NCBI RefSeq assembly: GCF_019443445.1
Contig: NZ_CP080378.1
Span: 2,976,001-3,040,000, forward strand
DNA length: 64,000 nucleotides
Direction: 5' to 3'
DNA from: Massilia sp. PAMC28688
Lineage (GTDB): Bacteria > Pseudomonadota > Gammaproteobacteria > Burkholderiales > Burkholderiaceae_D
The position numbers and the translations under genes were made by a program. Below the pieces are notes generated by a model, which saw nothing but the letters and a program-made list of their open reading frames with translations, did not search any database and had not been told where the DNA came from. Below, one piece after another: positions 10,771 to 21,913 of the stretch; positions within the stretch are counted from its first letter, which is position 1; each line of letters starts with the position of its first letter.

Positions 10771-11083
10771 CAGGGGAGCAGCCCTTCAGGGCTGCCCCCT
10801 ATGCCGATCCCTCCATGACCCCATCGCGCCTCCCTTGGGGCCGCCATCGACTGAGTCGATCGACTTATTTCGCGGCAATTGCGATGCATTTATCGTCCAG
10901 CAGCAATCTATTCCCGCCTAAAAATTCGGCCTGGAAATGTTCCAAACGGTTCTCTGTCGAGCCTCCATTGCTCTGTTAGTCAGCGCACAGTGATCACTCT
11001 GCAATCGTTATATTTTTTGTATTCGCTGCATCGTTTCAGATGCATCACCCGCGCTGGTATATAAAAACTTTAGAGGATAGATC

Positions 11084-11743
11084 ATGGATAACCAAAAATC
11101 GCAAACCGGTAATGGCAGCAACATCAACAAAGACGGCTCGGGCAGCAGCATGGGCAAGGACCTGAACAAGGATTCGGGCAATCACATGGGCGGCACCGGC
11201 GGCATGGGCGGCATGGGCGGCAACAAGAACGCCTCCGGTCTGGATTCCTCGAAGCAGTTCGATTCGAGCAAATCATCAGACTTCAACAAGTCCAGCGACC
11301 TGAACAAGGGCAACGACCAGCTTGGCGCTGCCAAGACCAATAATGCCTTCGACAGCAAGTCGATGGACTCCAACAAGTCGATGGACACGAACAAGTCGGC
11401 CGAGTTCCCGAAGGCTGGCATGCCAACGGCCCCGGCATCGGATTCGACCAAAGGTGCCGGCATGACCGCTGCCGACGCTCACAAATCGATCGACAAGGCC
11501 CTGGATGCCGCCCAGCCAATGGCAGACCGCCTGGCGTCGACCGCTCACAGCAGCGTGGACAAGGTATCGAGCGCCCTCACCGACGGCCGTGCCCGCATGG
11601 AAGACAAGACCAAGCAGCTGACGGAAGCCTATGAGCACTTCGCCGCTACCGGCCGCGAGTATGTGCGCAGCAGCCCGGCTACCTCGGTCCTGGTGGCCCT
11701 GGCCGCCGGCTACACGCTGTCCAAACTGCTCGGCCGCCGTTAA
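11084..11743 (+). CDS. DUF883/ElaB-YqjD-type protein with long disordered N-terminus
   Basis: The protein has 219 residues in two parts. Residues 1 to about 125 are low-complexity, rich in Asn, Ser, Lys, Asp, Gly and Met, with near-repeats of FDSSK/FNKSS/MDSNKS/MDTNKS type. Residues about 130-219 form an amphipathic helical segment (AHKSIDKALDAAQPMADRLA) ending in a hydrophobic patch and basic tail (SPATSVLVALAAGYTLSKLLGRR). This matches DUF883 (ElaB/YqjD) proteins, which are membrane-tethered, ribosome- or stress-associated in enterobacteria. An AGAGGA ribosome site precedes the ATG. It sits directly upstream of the catalase gene, consistent with a stress role. The disordered extension is unusual for the family. 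Confidence 0.75.
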   Translation: MDNQKSQTGNGSNINKDGSGSSMGKDLNKDSGNHMGGTGGMGGMGGNKNASGLDSSKQFDSSKSSDFNKSSDLNKGNDQLGAAKTNNAFDSKSMDSNKSMDTNKSAEFPKAGMPTAPASDSTKGAGMTAADAHKSIDKALDAAQPMADRLASTAHSSVDKVSSALTDGRARMEDKTKQLTEAYEHFAATGREYVRSSPATSVLVALAAGYTLSKLLGRR

Positions 11744-11757
11744 TCGCCTGAGCTGCT

Positions 11758-11781
11758 CCGGCCGGCACCTGTGCCGGCCGG
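11758..11781 (+). other. Perfect GC hairpin after the DUF883 gene
   Basis: A ten-base-pair perfect stem (CCGGCCGGCA with TGCCGGCCGG) and a four-base loop lie 15 nt past the stop. There is no T run, so it is either a transcript-end stabiliser or a weak terminator. Confidence 0.55.
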
Positions 11782-11806
11782 ACGTTCCAAGAAATTTGCG
11801 TTAATG

Positions 11807-11838
11807 ATCGCCTGCCCCGCTTTAGCGGCGCAGGCGAT
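11807..11838 (+). promoter_or_regulatory. Long hairpin in the region upstream of katE
   Basis: ATCGCCTGC (11807-11815) pairs with GCAGGCGAT (11830-11838), enclosing a second stem CCGC-TTTA-GCGG. The only mismatch is a C opposite C. It ends 46 nt before the katE start and lacks a T run. If the DUF883 transcript reads through, this would be a leader structure for katE. Confidence 0.45.
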
Positions 11839-11884
11839 TGCGTACGCTGCATTCTCCTTTTCCCTACTAAGCTCGAGGTGTTAA

Positions 11885-14299
<2,415 letters not shown>

Positions 14300-14330
14300 G
14301 CACGTTGGCCAGGCAGTGCCTGGCACAACA

Positions 14331-14370
14331 AAAAAGGCCGGACCCCTGTGGGGAGTCCGGCCTTTTTTTT
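14331..14370. terminator. Bidirectional terminator between katE and the PEP-CTERM gene
   Basis: The stem GGCCGGAC/GTCCGGCC is flanked by an A run on the left and eight T residues on the right, so it can stop transcription in both directions. It separates two convergent genes. Confidence 0.9.
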
Positions 14371-14383
14371 ATATGGCGAAAGC

Positions 14384-15031
14384 TTACTTCTGCTTGCGGC
14401 GGCGCATCAGGCCCAGCAGGCCAAGACCCAGGCCGAGAGTCGCGATGGACGCCGGCTCAGGCACTTCCTCGATGACATCGGGAACCTTGGGCGTGGACAG
14501 CAGATTGCGCGAGAAGAAGGTCAGGTTGGAAAACTGACCCGTTTTGCCGCCATTATTGCGCATGTTCTGTGCCCAGATGCCATTCAAGGTTTGGCCCGCA
14601 AGGATGGTCTGGTCGTTGAACAGCCAGGCGCCGCTGCCGCCGCCCGTGTGCATGGCAAACACCAGGTCGAGTTTCAGGTCGTTGGCCGTGTCCTTGTTCG
14701 TGACCGTCCAGGTTCCCTTCAATCCCGTCGTATTGGTGAAGGTGAATATCAGATTATTGCTGAAGACTGAGGCGATGTCGGTACCAGTATTGCCGACCCT
14801 GGTCTCGAAGTCGGCAATATGGGACCATGCGCCGTCGCCGTATTCCTTGAAGGCGTGGGCGAAACCGGAGGAACCGGCACTGCCATGCGGATTGACGCCC
14901 GACGCGTACTTGAAGAAGTCGGCAGCTTCGGTATTGAGCGTGACATCCTTGACCGAGGCAGTGCCGACCGTGCCGGCGATGGCGGGAGCTGCAATCATGG
15001 CCGCTGCCACGATGACTGACTGAACAAACAT
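14384..15031 (-). CDS. PEP-CTERM sorted surface protein
   Basis: A secreted protein of about 215 residues. It has an N-terminal signal peptide (MFVQSVIVAAAMIAAPAIAG), a beta-rich body with many Asn, Thr and Gly, and the C-terminal sorting tag VPEPASIATLGLGLG followed by LLGLMRRRKQK. PEP-CTERM tags are cut by exosortase, and tagged proteins are usually linked to exopolysaccharide or the cell surface. No exosortase gene is in the window. A GTG at 15040 three codons upstream is an alternative start that would add a basic Arg-Lys pair to the signal. The body resembles no family I can name. Confidence 0.85.
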   Translation of the reverse strand: MFVQSVIVAAAMIAAPAIAGTVGTASVKDVTLNTEAADFFKYASGVNPHGSAGSSGFAHAFKEYGDGAWSHIADFETRVGNTGTDIASVFSNNLIFTFTNTTGLKGTWTVTNKDTANDLKLDLVFAMHTGGGSGAWLFNDQTILAGQTLNGIWAQNMRNNGGKTGQFSNLTFFSRNLLSTPKVPDVIEEVPEPASIATLGLGLGLLGLMRRRKQK

Positions 15032-15232
15032 TTTTCTCACAAAAGTTCCATTGTTGGTTTTAGGGGGGTGAGAAAAGATGCAAGGTCGGGGCAGAGCTTT
15101 TCGATAACACATTTTATCGAATTTGTCTGTGCGGTACAATTATTACAACGATAAATTTTAAAAATACAACAAAAATAGATCGGAGGCATGCCGTCACGCC
15201 AACGGCAGTGCCTCGTGTTTAACCCAGCAGGA

Positions 15233-18200
15233 TTATTTAGTAAGGGATACCGGCGCCTGAGGGTGTGTTGTCTCGTTCCTGCCCCGGCCAAAGCGCGTGC
15301 GCAAGCCCTTGATCTTGTGCTCCAGATCATCGATGTAAGTGAAGACCGCCGGGACCACCAGCAGGCTGAGCAAGGTTGAAGTAATCAGACCGCCAATCAC
15401 GGTGATGGCCATCGGCGAACGGAAACTGGGGTCCGCACCCCAGCCAAGGGCCAGCGGCATCATGCCGGCGCCCATGGCGATGGTGGTCATGACGATCGGG
15501 CGGCTGCGCTTATGACAGGCATCGACCAGCGCATCGAAGCGGTTCATGCCGGCGTTGCGAGCCAGGATGGCATAGTCGACCAAGAGAATCGAATTTTTGG
15601 TCACGATCCCCATCAGCATGATCAGGCCAATCATGGACGGCATCGACAAGGCCTTGCCGGTCAACAGCAGTGCCACGAAGGCGCCGCCAATGGACAGCGG
15701 CAGGGCGGCCAGGATGGTGATCGGCTGCATGAAGTCCTTGAACAGCAGCACCAGCACGCCATAGATGCACAGCACCCCGATCAGCATTGCCACGCCAAAG
15801 CTGGCAAACAGGGCCTGCATTTCCTGGGCATCTCCCAGTTCCGCGATCTGGACCGAGGCGGGCAGCGCTTGCATCGAGGGCAGGGCGCGCGCTTCGGCAT
15901 TGACTTCACCGAGCGAGCGGCCCGACAGTTCCACGTCCAGGTACACATTTCGGCTGCGGTCAAGGCGGTCGATCTGGGCCGGACCGCTTTCCATGGTCAC
16001 GCTGGCCACGTTGGCCAGCATGACCGGCCCGTTCTTGCCCGGCACCGTCAGGCGCTCGATGGCCGCCAGGTCGGCGCGCACGGCGTCGGGCAGCTTGACC
16101 CGGATCGGCACCTGGCGCTCCGACAGATTCAGCTTGGTCAGCGCCACGTCATAGTCGCCCGCCGTGGCCACCCGTACCGTCTCGCCGATCGAGGCAGCCG
16201 TCACGCCCAGATCGGCCGCTCTCGCAAAGTCGGGACGCACGATGATTTCAGGGCGCACCAGCGAGGCACTGGAGCTCACCCCGCCCACGCCTTCCAGAGT
16301 GCGCAGCTCGCGCTCGACCTTTTGCGCCGTCTGGCTCAGCGCCACCGGGTCTTCGCTGCGCAGCACCAGGCGCATCTTCACGCCGGTGTCCTGCGGACCG
16401 ACGGCAAAGCGGGCGCCTGGAATTTGCTCAAGACTGGTACGGATGCGGCTTTCCACTTCATTGAGTGCCAGTTCACGGTCATTGCGGTGCTGGGTGGTCA
16501 GGGTCAACACGGCCCGCCGCGCCTCGGCTGCCGCGCCGGGCGCAAAGGCGTCGCCACTGGAGCCGCCACCGATCGAACTGAAGATGCTGGTCACGCCCGG
16601 GACCTTCATGGCCGCCACGCGCGCCATTTCAGCTGCCGCCCGCGTTTCCGCCAGGGTGGAGCCAGGTGGCAGTTCCAGCGTGATCATGGTCTGGGCCCGG
16701 TCGGCCGGCGGCACGAAGCCGGTCGGCAGCAGGCCCACCAGGGCAATGGAGCCGGCAAAGAAAGCTGCCGAGGCGATGGCGGTGATGCCGCGATGGCGCA
16801 GGCACCATTTCATGGCCGCGATATAGCGCTGCATGATCCAGCCATCCTTTTCTTCCACATGCGGCAGCGGCTTGAGGATATAGGCTGCCATCATGGGCGT
16901 GAGCAGGCGCGCCACCACCAGCGAGGCCAGGATTGCGATTACCGCAGTCCAGCCGAACTGCTTGAAGAACAGGCCCGGAATGCCACCCATGAAGGCGGTC
17001 GGCAGGAACACGGCCACCAGCGCAAAGGTAGTGGCAATGACGGCCATGCCGATTTCGTCGGCCGCCTCCATGGCCGCCTGCATCGGGGTTTTCCCCATGC
17101 GCAGGTGGCGCGAGATATTTTCGATTTCCACAATGGCGTCGTCCACCAGCACCCCCACCACCAGCGCCAGCGACAAAAGCGTCACGGTATTGAGGGTGTA
17201 GCCGAACCAGTACTGGCCCAGGAAGGCGGGAATCACCGACAGCGGCAGGGCGGCCGCGGCCACCAGGGTGGCGCGCCAGTCGCGCAGGAAGAAGAACACC
17301 ACCAGCACCGCCAGCAGGGCGCCTTCATACAGCAGCTCCATGGAGCCGTTAAAGTTCTCGAGAACCGGCGCGGCATTGTCGATCACCTCCTTGAGCGCCA
17401 CGTTCGGGTGGGCCGCCTGCAGCTCGGCGACGGCCGCGCGGGCGCCATCGGCCACCGCGATCTCGCTGGCACCCTTGGTGCGAAAGACCTCGAAGCCCAC
17501 CACGCGCTTGCCATCATGCTCGGCGATCGAGCGCGGCTCGGCCACGGTATCGGTGACCGTGGCAATCTGGTCCAGCCGCACCCGGCGCCCGCCGGGCAGG
17601 GGAATGTCGAGCGCGGCCAGTTCGGCGGCCGTCTTGACGGTGGCGATGGTGCGCACCGACTGTTCGGCGCCGCTGATGTCGCCGCGCCCACCGGGCGCTT
17701 CGCGCTGGACATTGCGCAGCTGGCGCGACACATCGACTGCGGCCACCTGCAGCGCGGCCATGCGCTCGTCATCGAGTTCCACCCGGATTTCCCGCGTCAC
17801 CCCGCCCACCCGCTTGACCGCGCCCACGCCCGGTACGCTCAGCAGGCGCTTGGCCACGTCATTGTCGACAAACCAGGACAGCTCCTGGTCGTCCATGGGC
17901 CGGCCTTGCGCGCTCGGCGCGGCCGATGCCGTAAACGTCATCACCACGCGCCCGGCGGTGGACGCCTTGGTGACCGTGGGGTCGCGCATTTCCGCCGGCA
18001 GGTCGGCCTTGATGCGGGCCACGGCGTCGCGCACATCATTGACCGCATCGGAGATGTTGCGCTCGAGGATAAACTCGACGGTGACGGTCGCCACGCCATC
18101 GAGAATCACCGTGTAGATGTGCTTGACGCCCTGGAGCGAGGCAACCGAATCTTCAATCTTGCGTGCCACTTCCGTTTCCAGCTGGGCCGGGGCGGCGCCT

Positions 18201-18355
18201 TCCAGCGCGGCCGTCACGGTCACGATGGGCAGTTCGATATCGGGAAAATCCTGCACGGCATTGGCGCGGTAGGCCAGCAGGCCTGCCAGCGTCAGCAGCG
18301 TAAACAGCATGATCGCCGGGATCGGATTCTTGATGGAGAGGGCGGAAAAATTCAT
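15233..18355 (-). CDS. RND efflux permease (HAE-1/AcrB type)
   Basis: This is the inner-membrane proton-driven pump of a tripartite exporter, 1040 residues. It has the usual two halves of six membrane helices each, with large periplasmic loops. The paired proton-relay aspartates are visible in VVGVLVDDAIVEIENISRHL around residue 400. The N-terminal helix is MNFSALSIKNPIPAIMLFTL. The fourth gene of a tetR-OMF-MFP-RND operon, it starts 5 nt after the MFP stop. The substrate is unknown; the TetR neighbour suggests induction by a small toxic molecule. Confidence 0.93.
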   Translation of the reverse strand: MNFSALSIKNPIPAIMLFTLLTLAGLLAYRANAVQDFPDIELPIVTVTAALEGAAPAQLETEVARKIEDSVASLQGVKHIYTVILDGVATVTVEFILERNISDAVNDVRDAVARIKADLPAEMRDPTVTKASTAGRVVMTFTASAAPSAQGRPMDDQELSWFVDNDVAKRLLSVPGVGAVKRVGGVTREIRVELDDERMAALQVAAVDVSRQLRNVQREAPGGRGDISGAEQSVRTIATVKTAAELAALDIPLPGGRRVRLDQIATVTDTVAEPRSIAEHDGKRVVGFEVFRTKGASEIAVADGARAAVAELQAAHPNVALKEVIDNAAPVLENFNGSMELLYEGALLAVLVVFFFLRDWRATLVAAAALPLSVIPAFLGQYWFGYTLNTVTLLSLALVVGVLVDDAIVEIENISRHLRMGKTPMQAAMEAADEIGMAVIATTFALVAVFLPTAFMGGIPGLFFKQFGWTAVIAILASLVVARLLTPMMAAYILKPLPHVEEKDGWIMQRYIAAMKWCLRHRGITAIASAAFFAGSIALVGLLPTGFVPPADRAQTMITLELPPGSTLAETRAAAEMARVAAMKVPGVTSIFSSIGGGSSGDAFAPGAAAEARRAVLTLTTQHRNDRELALNEVESRIRTSLEQIPGARFAVGPQDTGVKMRLVLRSEDPVALSQTAQKVERELRTLEGVGGVSSSASLVRPEIIVRPDFARAADLGVTAASIGETVRVATAGDYDVALTKLNLSERQVPIRVKLPDAVRADLAAIERLTVPGKNGPVMLANVASVTMESGPAQIDRLDRSRNVYLDVELSGRSLGEVNAEARALPSMQALPASVQIAELGDAQEMQALFASFGVAMLIGVLCIYGVLVLLFKDFMQPITILAALPLSIGGAFVALLLTGKALSMPSMIGLIMLMGIVTKNSILLVDYAILARNAGMNRFDALVDACHKRSRPIVMTTIAMGAGMMPLALGWGADPSFRSPMAITVIGGLITSTLLSLLVVPAVFTYIDDLEHKIKGLRTRFGRGRNETTHPQAPVSLTK

Positions 18356-18360
18356 GATGC

Positions 18361-19521
18361 TTACCTCGGCGCGGCGCCTGCGGGCGCCAGTTTTTCCGAC
18401 CGTGCGGCGGCGCTGGCCGCCACATTGCGCACCAGGTCGCCCTCGTTGAGAAAGCCGGCCCCGCTCACCACCACCGTGGTGTTGGGCGCCAGGCCAGAGA
18501 CAATCTCGATGCGCTCGCCCAGGCGGCGCCCGGTCTGCACCTTCAGCTGGCTCACCCGCTGGTCGGGATTGAGGCGGAACACATACGAGAAACCATCGCG
18601 CACCACCACCGACTGCTGCGGTACCGTCATGGCGTCGGACGTACCGAGCTCGAACTGGCCGCTGGCGAACATGCCGGCCTTGAACGGCGCATTCGCGCCA
18701 GCGCTGGCCGGCAGATCCACGTACACCAGCGCCGACCGGGTCTGGGGATCAATGGTCGGGGCGATCATGCGGACCTTGCCCGTCAGTTCGCTGCCATTGG
18801 CAGCCTTGACCACGGCAGTGGTGCCGGTGCGAATGCGCGCCAGTTCGGCCGCCGTGACCTCGGCGCGCCACTCCAGGCGGCCCTGGCGGATCATGCGAAA
18901 CAGTTCCGTGCCCACGCCCACCACCGAGCCGACCGTGGCCTGGCGCGCAGAGATCACGCCGCTGTCCGGGGCCAGCACGCGCGTGTAAGACAGGCGCAGT
19001 TCCTGCGCCGCCAGCGCCGCCTTGGCCGACGCGATGCGTGCCCGCGCCGTCGTTTCGGCCGTCATGAACTGGCTGATCTGCTGGGCCGACAGTGCGCCCG
19101 AATTTTGCAGCGTGCGCGCACGCGCCGCATTCGCCGCCGCCTCGCTGGCATTGGCCTGGGCCTCCATCAGGGCTGCCTTGGCCTGAGCCACGTCGGCCTT
19201 GACGCTGTCGGACGCAAACACGGCCAGCACCTGGCCTTTGGTGACGGCGTCGCCCACATTCACACGTACCTCGGTCAGGCGCAGGCCGCCCGACTCGCTG
19301 CCGATGATGGCCTCCTGCCAGGCCACCACGTTGCCGTTGGCGGCCAGCTTGATGGGCAGCTGGGCCGGCGCGGCGCGGGTGCTGGTGACGGTCAGTGCCG
19401 CGCGCGGCGGGGCAGCCTTCTTGTCGTCGTCGGCGCGCGAGTTTGCCACCAGCAGCACGGCCGCGAGGATGGCCAGGGCCAGGGCTGCCAGTACCGCCAT
19501 TTTGCTGAATCGATTTTTCAT
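18361..19521 (-). CDS. RND efflux periplasmic adaptor (membrane fusion protein)
   Basis: A 386-residue protein with an N-terminal membrane anchor (about residues 8-26), a lipoyl-like segment (LTEVRVNVGDAVTKGQVLAVF), an Ala-rich alpha-hairpin of about 80 residues and beta-barrel/membrane-proximal domains. This is the HlyD/AcrA adaptor order. It links the inner-membrane pump to the outer-membrane channel encoded by its neighbours. The N-terminus has no lipobox, so it is probably held by the membrane helix. Confidence 0.92.
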   Translation of the reverse strand: MKNRFSKMAVLAALALAILAAVLLVANSRADDDKKAAPPRAALTVTSTRAAPAQLPIKLAANGNVVAWQEAIIGSESGGLRLTEVRVNVGDAVTKGQVLAVFASDSVKADVAQAKAALMEAQANASEAAANAARARTLQNSGALSAQQISQFMTAETTARARIASAKAALAAQELRLSYTRVLAPDSGVISARQATVGSVVGVGTELFRMIRQGRLEWRAEVTAAELARIRTGTTAVVKAANGSELTGKVRMIAPTIDPQTRSALVYVDLPASAGANAPFKAGMFASGQFELGTSDAMTVPQQSVVVRDGFSYVFRLNPDQRVSQLKVQTGRRLGERIEIVSGLAPNTTVVVSGAGFLNEGDLVRNVAASAAARSEKLAPAGAAPR

Positions 19522-19562
19522 GTTGGTTTCCGATGCGGGAGGTTCGATATGGATGGCATGGC

Positions 19563-20945
19563 TTAGCGGGCAGGGGGCGGCCAGCCGCCGCCGGCGGCGC
19601 GGTACAGCGCCACCCAGGCGGCGTTGCGTTCGCGCTCCAGCGTGACGACCGTGTTTTCGGCCAGCAGGCGGGTGCGACGTGCGTCTTCCAGTTCCAGCAG
19701 GCTGCCAAGGCCATTCTTGTAGCGGTCTTCGGCGGCCACAAAGGCGGCGCGGTAGCCTTCCAGCGACACCTGGGCATCCTTGCTGCGCGCCGTACTGCTG
19801 TTCAGGTTGACGAGGGCGGTTTCGACCTCGGCCACCGCGCGCCGCGCCGTGGCGCGGTAGGCAATCACGGCCGCGTCGTAGCGCGCGCTGGCAGCTTGCG
19901 CGTTGGCGCGGCGCACACCGGCGTCAAAGATCGGCACCGACAGCGCCACCGGTCCGATGGTCCAGGTATCGGTCTGGATGTTTTCGCCACCGGTGCGGAA
20001 ATTCCCCACGCCGATGGCGCCCGCCAGCGACAGGCGAGGATAGCGCTGCGCCAGCGCGCTGCCGACATCGGCGCTGGCGGCGGCCACTTCCTGCTCGGCT
20101 GCAAACACGTCCGGGCGCTGCGCCAGCAGTTGTGCCGGCACGGTGGTGATGGCAACCGGGCGCGCCGGCACCACGGCGGTGGCGGCGAGCCGCGTGCGCA
20201 GGGCCGGTTCTGCCATGCCGGACAGCGCCACCAGCGACTTGATGTCGATGTCGCACAGGGCGCGCTGCAAGGTGGCGCGGCTGCTGCCTTCAGCGGCACT
20301 GGCACGGGCCAGGGCCGCCGTGGCCGGGGCCTGGAAGCCGGCTTCGGCGGTCAGCTGGGTCAGGCGCGCGGTGTCGGCGCGCGAGGCGGCGTCCTGCAGC
20401 GCCACCGCCAGCAGCTGTTCGCAGCTGCGCAGGCTGTAGTAGAGTGAGGCCACTTCGGCCGCCACCGCCACCCGTGCTTCATGCCACTGGGCGCCGGCGC
20501 CTGCCAGGCGGGCCTGGGCGGCGCTGCGCTGCGCCCGGCGCGCGCCGAACAGGTCGATTTCCCAGCCCGATTGCAGCGCCACCTGGCTGGTGGTGCCGCC
20601 CGGGAGCTGGCTTTGCTGGTTGGCGCGGGTTACCCCGAGGCTGGCGTCGAGCGTGGGCAGGAGGGCCGCCGTGGCCGCGGTGCGCTGCGAGCGCGCCTGG
20701 GCAATCCGGCCGGCGGCGGCGGCGATGTCGGGGCTGGCTGCCTGGGCCTGGTCGATCAGCTGCACCAGCACCGGGTCGCCCCGTTCCCGCCACCAGCCGG
20801 CAAGTGCCGTCAGGCTGCCGCCATGCGGCAATGGGGCGTGCCACTGCTCCGGTGCCGGCAGCGCCACGCGCGCCGGCGGTGCCCCGGCGCAGGCGGCCAG
20901 GGTCAGCGCCAGGGCGGCGGCCAGTAAGGTAGACGCTCGCTTCAT
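19563..20945 (-). CDS. Outer-membrane efflux lipoprotein (NodT/OprM type)
   Basis: The 460-residue product starts MKRASTLLAAALALTLAAC, a lipoprotein signal with the lipid-carrying Cys at residue 19. It continues with two TolC-like outer-membrane efflux repeats (for example GRIAQARSQRTAATAALLP and ARYDAAVIAYRATARRAVAEVE). It is the outer channel of the tripartite pump. Its ATG overlaps the stop of the tetR gene (ATGA), so the repressor and pump are translationally coupled. The adaptor gene follows after 41 nt. Confidence 0.93.
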   Translation of the reverse strand: MKRASTLLAAALALTLAACAGAPPARVALPAPEQWHAPLPHGGSLTALAGWWRERGDPVLVQLIDQAQAASPDIAAAAGRIAQARSQRTAATAALLPTLDASLGVTRANQQSQLPGGTTSQVALQSGWEIDLFGARRAQRSAAQARLAGAGAQWHEARVAVAAEVASLYYSLRSCEQLLAVALQDAASRADTARLTQLTAEAGFQAPATAALARASAAEGSSRATLQRALCDIDIKSLVALSGMAEPALRTRLAATAVVPARPVAITTVPAQLLAQRPDVFAAEQEVAAASADVGSALAQRYPRLSLAGAIGVGNFRTGGENIQTDTWTIGPVALSVPIFDAGVRRANAQAASARYDAAVIAYRATARRAVAEVETALVNLNSSTARSKDAQVSLEGYRAAFVAAEDRYKNGLGSLLELEDARRTRLLAENTVVTLERERNAAWVALYRAAGGGWPPPAR

Positions 20946-21640
20946 GCGGTTTTCTTTCGTGATGGGATGGGGCTGGCGGGCGGGCTGCGGCGGCGCTGCT
21001 CGGCCGCAACCAGCGCTTCGGCGTCGTCGACCAGGCGTGCCAGCCAGCTGTCAATGGCGGCCTCGCTGCCCAGCAGCTGGGGGCGGATCTGGTCAATGAC
21101 GTCGCGCGCCACCATCAGATGGGTGGCCATGCCGACGATGGCAAAAGCCAGGCGCGACAGGTCGTCGTCATGCTCGGCCTGCAGGTGGCGTTCCAGCACC
21201 TGTACCAGGTCGGCGTAGGCTGGCTTGATGCCATTGTCGATTTCTTCTTCCCACAGGCCGGTCGGCTCGAGCATCTCCCGGTACCACATGCGCATGGCCA
21301 GCCGCGCCAGGTCGCCCTGCTTGAGCGGGGCGAGCAACTGCGCGTAGAACGCCGTGAGCGCTTCGCGCAGGGGCAGGGGCGCGGCCGGCGCCGTGTCGCG
21401 CCGGGGGCAGGGCGCCGGTTCCGTGAATGCGGCCCGGTACAGGCCGGCCTTGTCGCCAAAGTAGTAGCTGATGGAGGCGACATTGGTGCCGGCTGCCAGC
21501 GCGATTTCGCGGGTCGAGGTGCGGGCAAAGCCTTGTTCGGCAAACAGGCGCATGGCAGTCAGCAGCAGGCGTTCGCGTGACTGCACACCATCGGACCGGC
21601 TCTTGCGCGCCTCGTCGGCAGGGGAGGGTGGTTTTTCCAT
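20942..21640 (-). CDS. TetR/AcrR family regulator (CerR-like C-terminus)
   Basis: A 232-residue repressor with an N-terminal helix-turn-helix (RERLLLTAMRLFAEQGFART then STREIALAAGTNVASISYYF, residues about 22-65). The C-terminal ligand domain (FYAQLLAPLKQGDLARL, MWYREMLEPTGLWEEEID) resembles the CerR/DUF1956 type. It is the first gene of the pump operon, so it probably autoregulates. A perfect TCAAACGTTTGA palindrome 22 bp upstream of the start is a good operator candidate. Confidence 0.9.
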   Translation of the reverse strand: MEKPPSPADEARKSRSDGVQSRERLLLTAMRLFAEQGFARTSTREIALAAGTNVASISYYFGDKAGLYRAAFTEPAPCPRRDTAPAAPLPLREALTAFYAQLLAPLKQGDLARLAMRMWYREMLEPTGLWEEEIDNGIKPAYADLVQVLERHLQAEHDDDLSRLAFAIVGMATHLMVARDVIDQIRPQLLGSEAAIDSWLARLVDDAEALVAAEQRRRSPPASPIPSRKKTA

Positions 21641-21661
21641 CCCGAGATTACAACATAAAAG

Positions 21662-21697
21662 TCAAACGTTTGATATAACTAAATCGCTTGTTTAGTT
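21662..21697 (-). promoter_or_regulatory. Probable TetR operator region
   Basis: Two inverted repeats lie just upstream of the tetR-pump operon. One is the perfect 12-bp palindrome TCAAACGTTTGA at 21662-21673. The other is AACTAAA/TTTAGTT with a 7-bp spacer at 21677-21697. Their position and AT-rich setting fit repressor sites over the promoter; binding is inferred only. Confidence 0.55.
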
Positions 21698-21881
21698 TAA
21701 ATTCCTGAACGCAAGTCTGGTCATTTTTGTCGCGCTACCGCATGGGTGGGCGAAGGGGCATTTATCAATGTGACAAGCTGGAATGGCGCAGTGATCAACG
21801 GGGTAGCGGGAAGAGGGCCGAATAAAAGCAGCCGTTTGTTGTCGGCTGGCAACGCTACATTAGTGTAGTAGTTCTACTGTA

Positions 21882-21910
21882 TTGCGGCGCAACATAAAAA
21901 GGCCTATATT
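21882..21910 (+). promoter_or_regulatory. Sigma-70-like promoter for a small RNA
   Basis: TTGCGG (21882-21887), a 17-bp spacer and TATATT (21905-21910) form a good sigma-70 match. No coding gene lies downstream on this strand; the next gene is convergent. Confidence 0.55.
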
Positions 21911-21913
21911 GGC

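Larger units (their letters stand above)
8953..10802 (+). mobile_element. Complete class C (IIC) group II intron
   Basis: A self-splicing, reverse-transcribing ribozyme of about 1.85 kb. The 5' end GTGCGCCCAGCATGGGCGC and the following GGGTGAAAGTCCC match the domain I start of class IIC introns, of which the Oceanobacillus iheyensis intron is the structural model. The domain IV entry (AGGTCATAGTAGT, then GAAGGACCGAACGAGTAGGAG) also matches. A maturase frame is inside domain IV, followed by domain V and a domain VI-like hairpin ending near CCCCCTAT. Insertion straight after a terminator T run is the known site preference of class C introns. The 5' boundary is firm; the 3' boundary may be off by a few bases. 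Confidence 0.88.

Noticed and set aside
15512..18988. A plus-strand open frame of 1158 codons opposite the RND pump and adaptor genes
   Set aside because: It is an antisense shadow of GC-rich genes: His/Gly/Arg/Gln-rich, no domain, and it spans two real genes.
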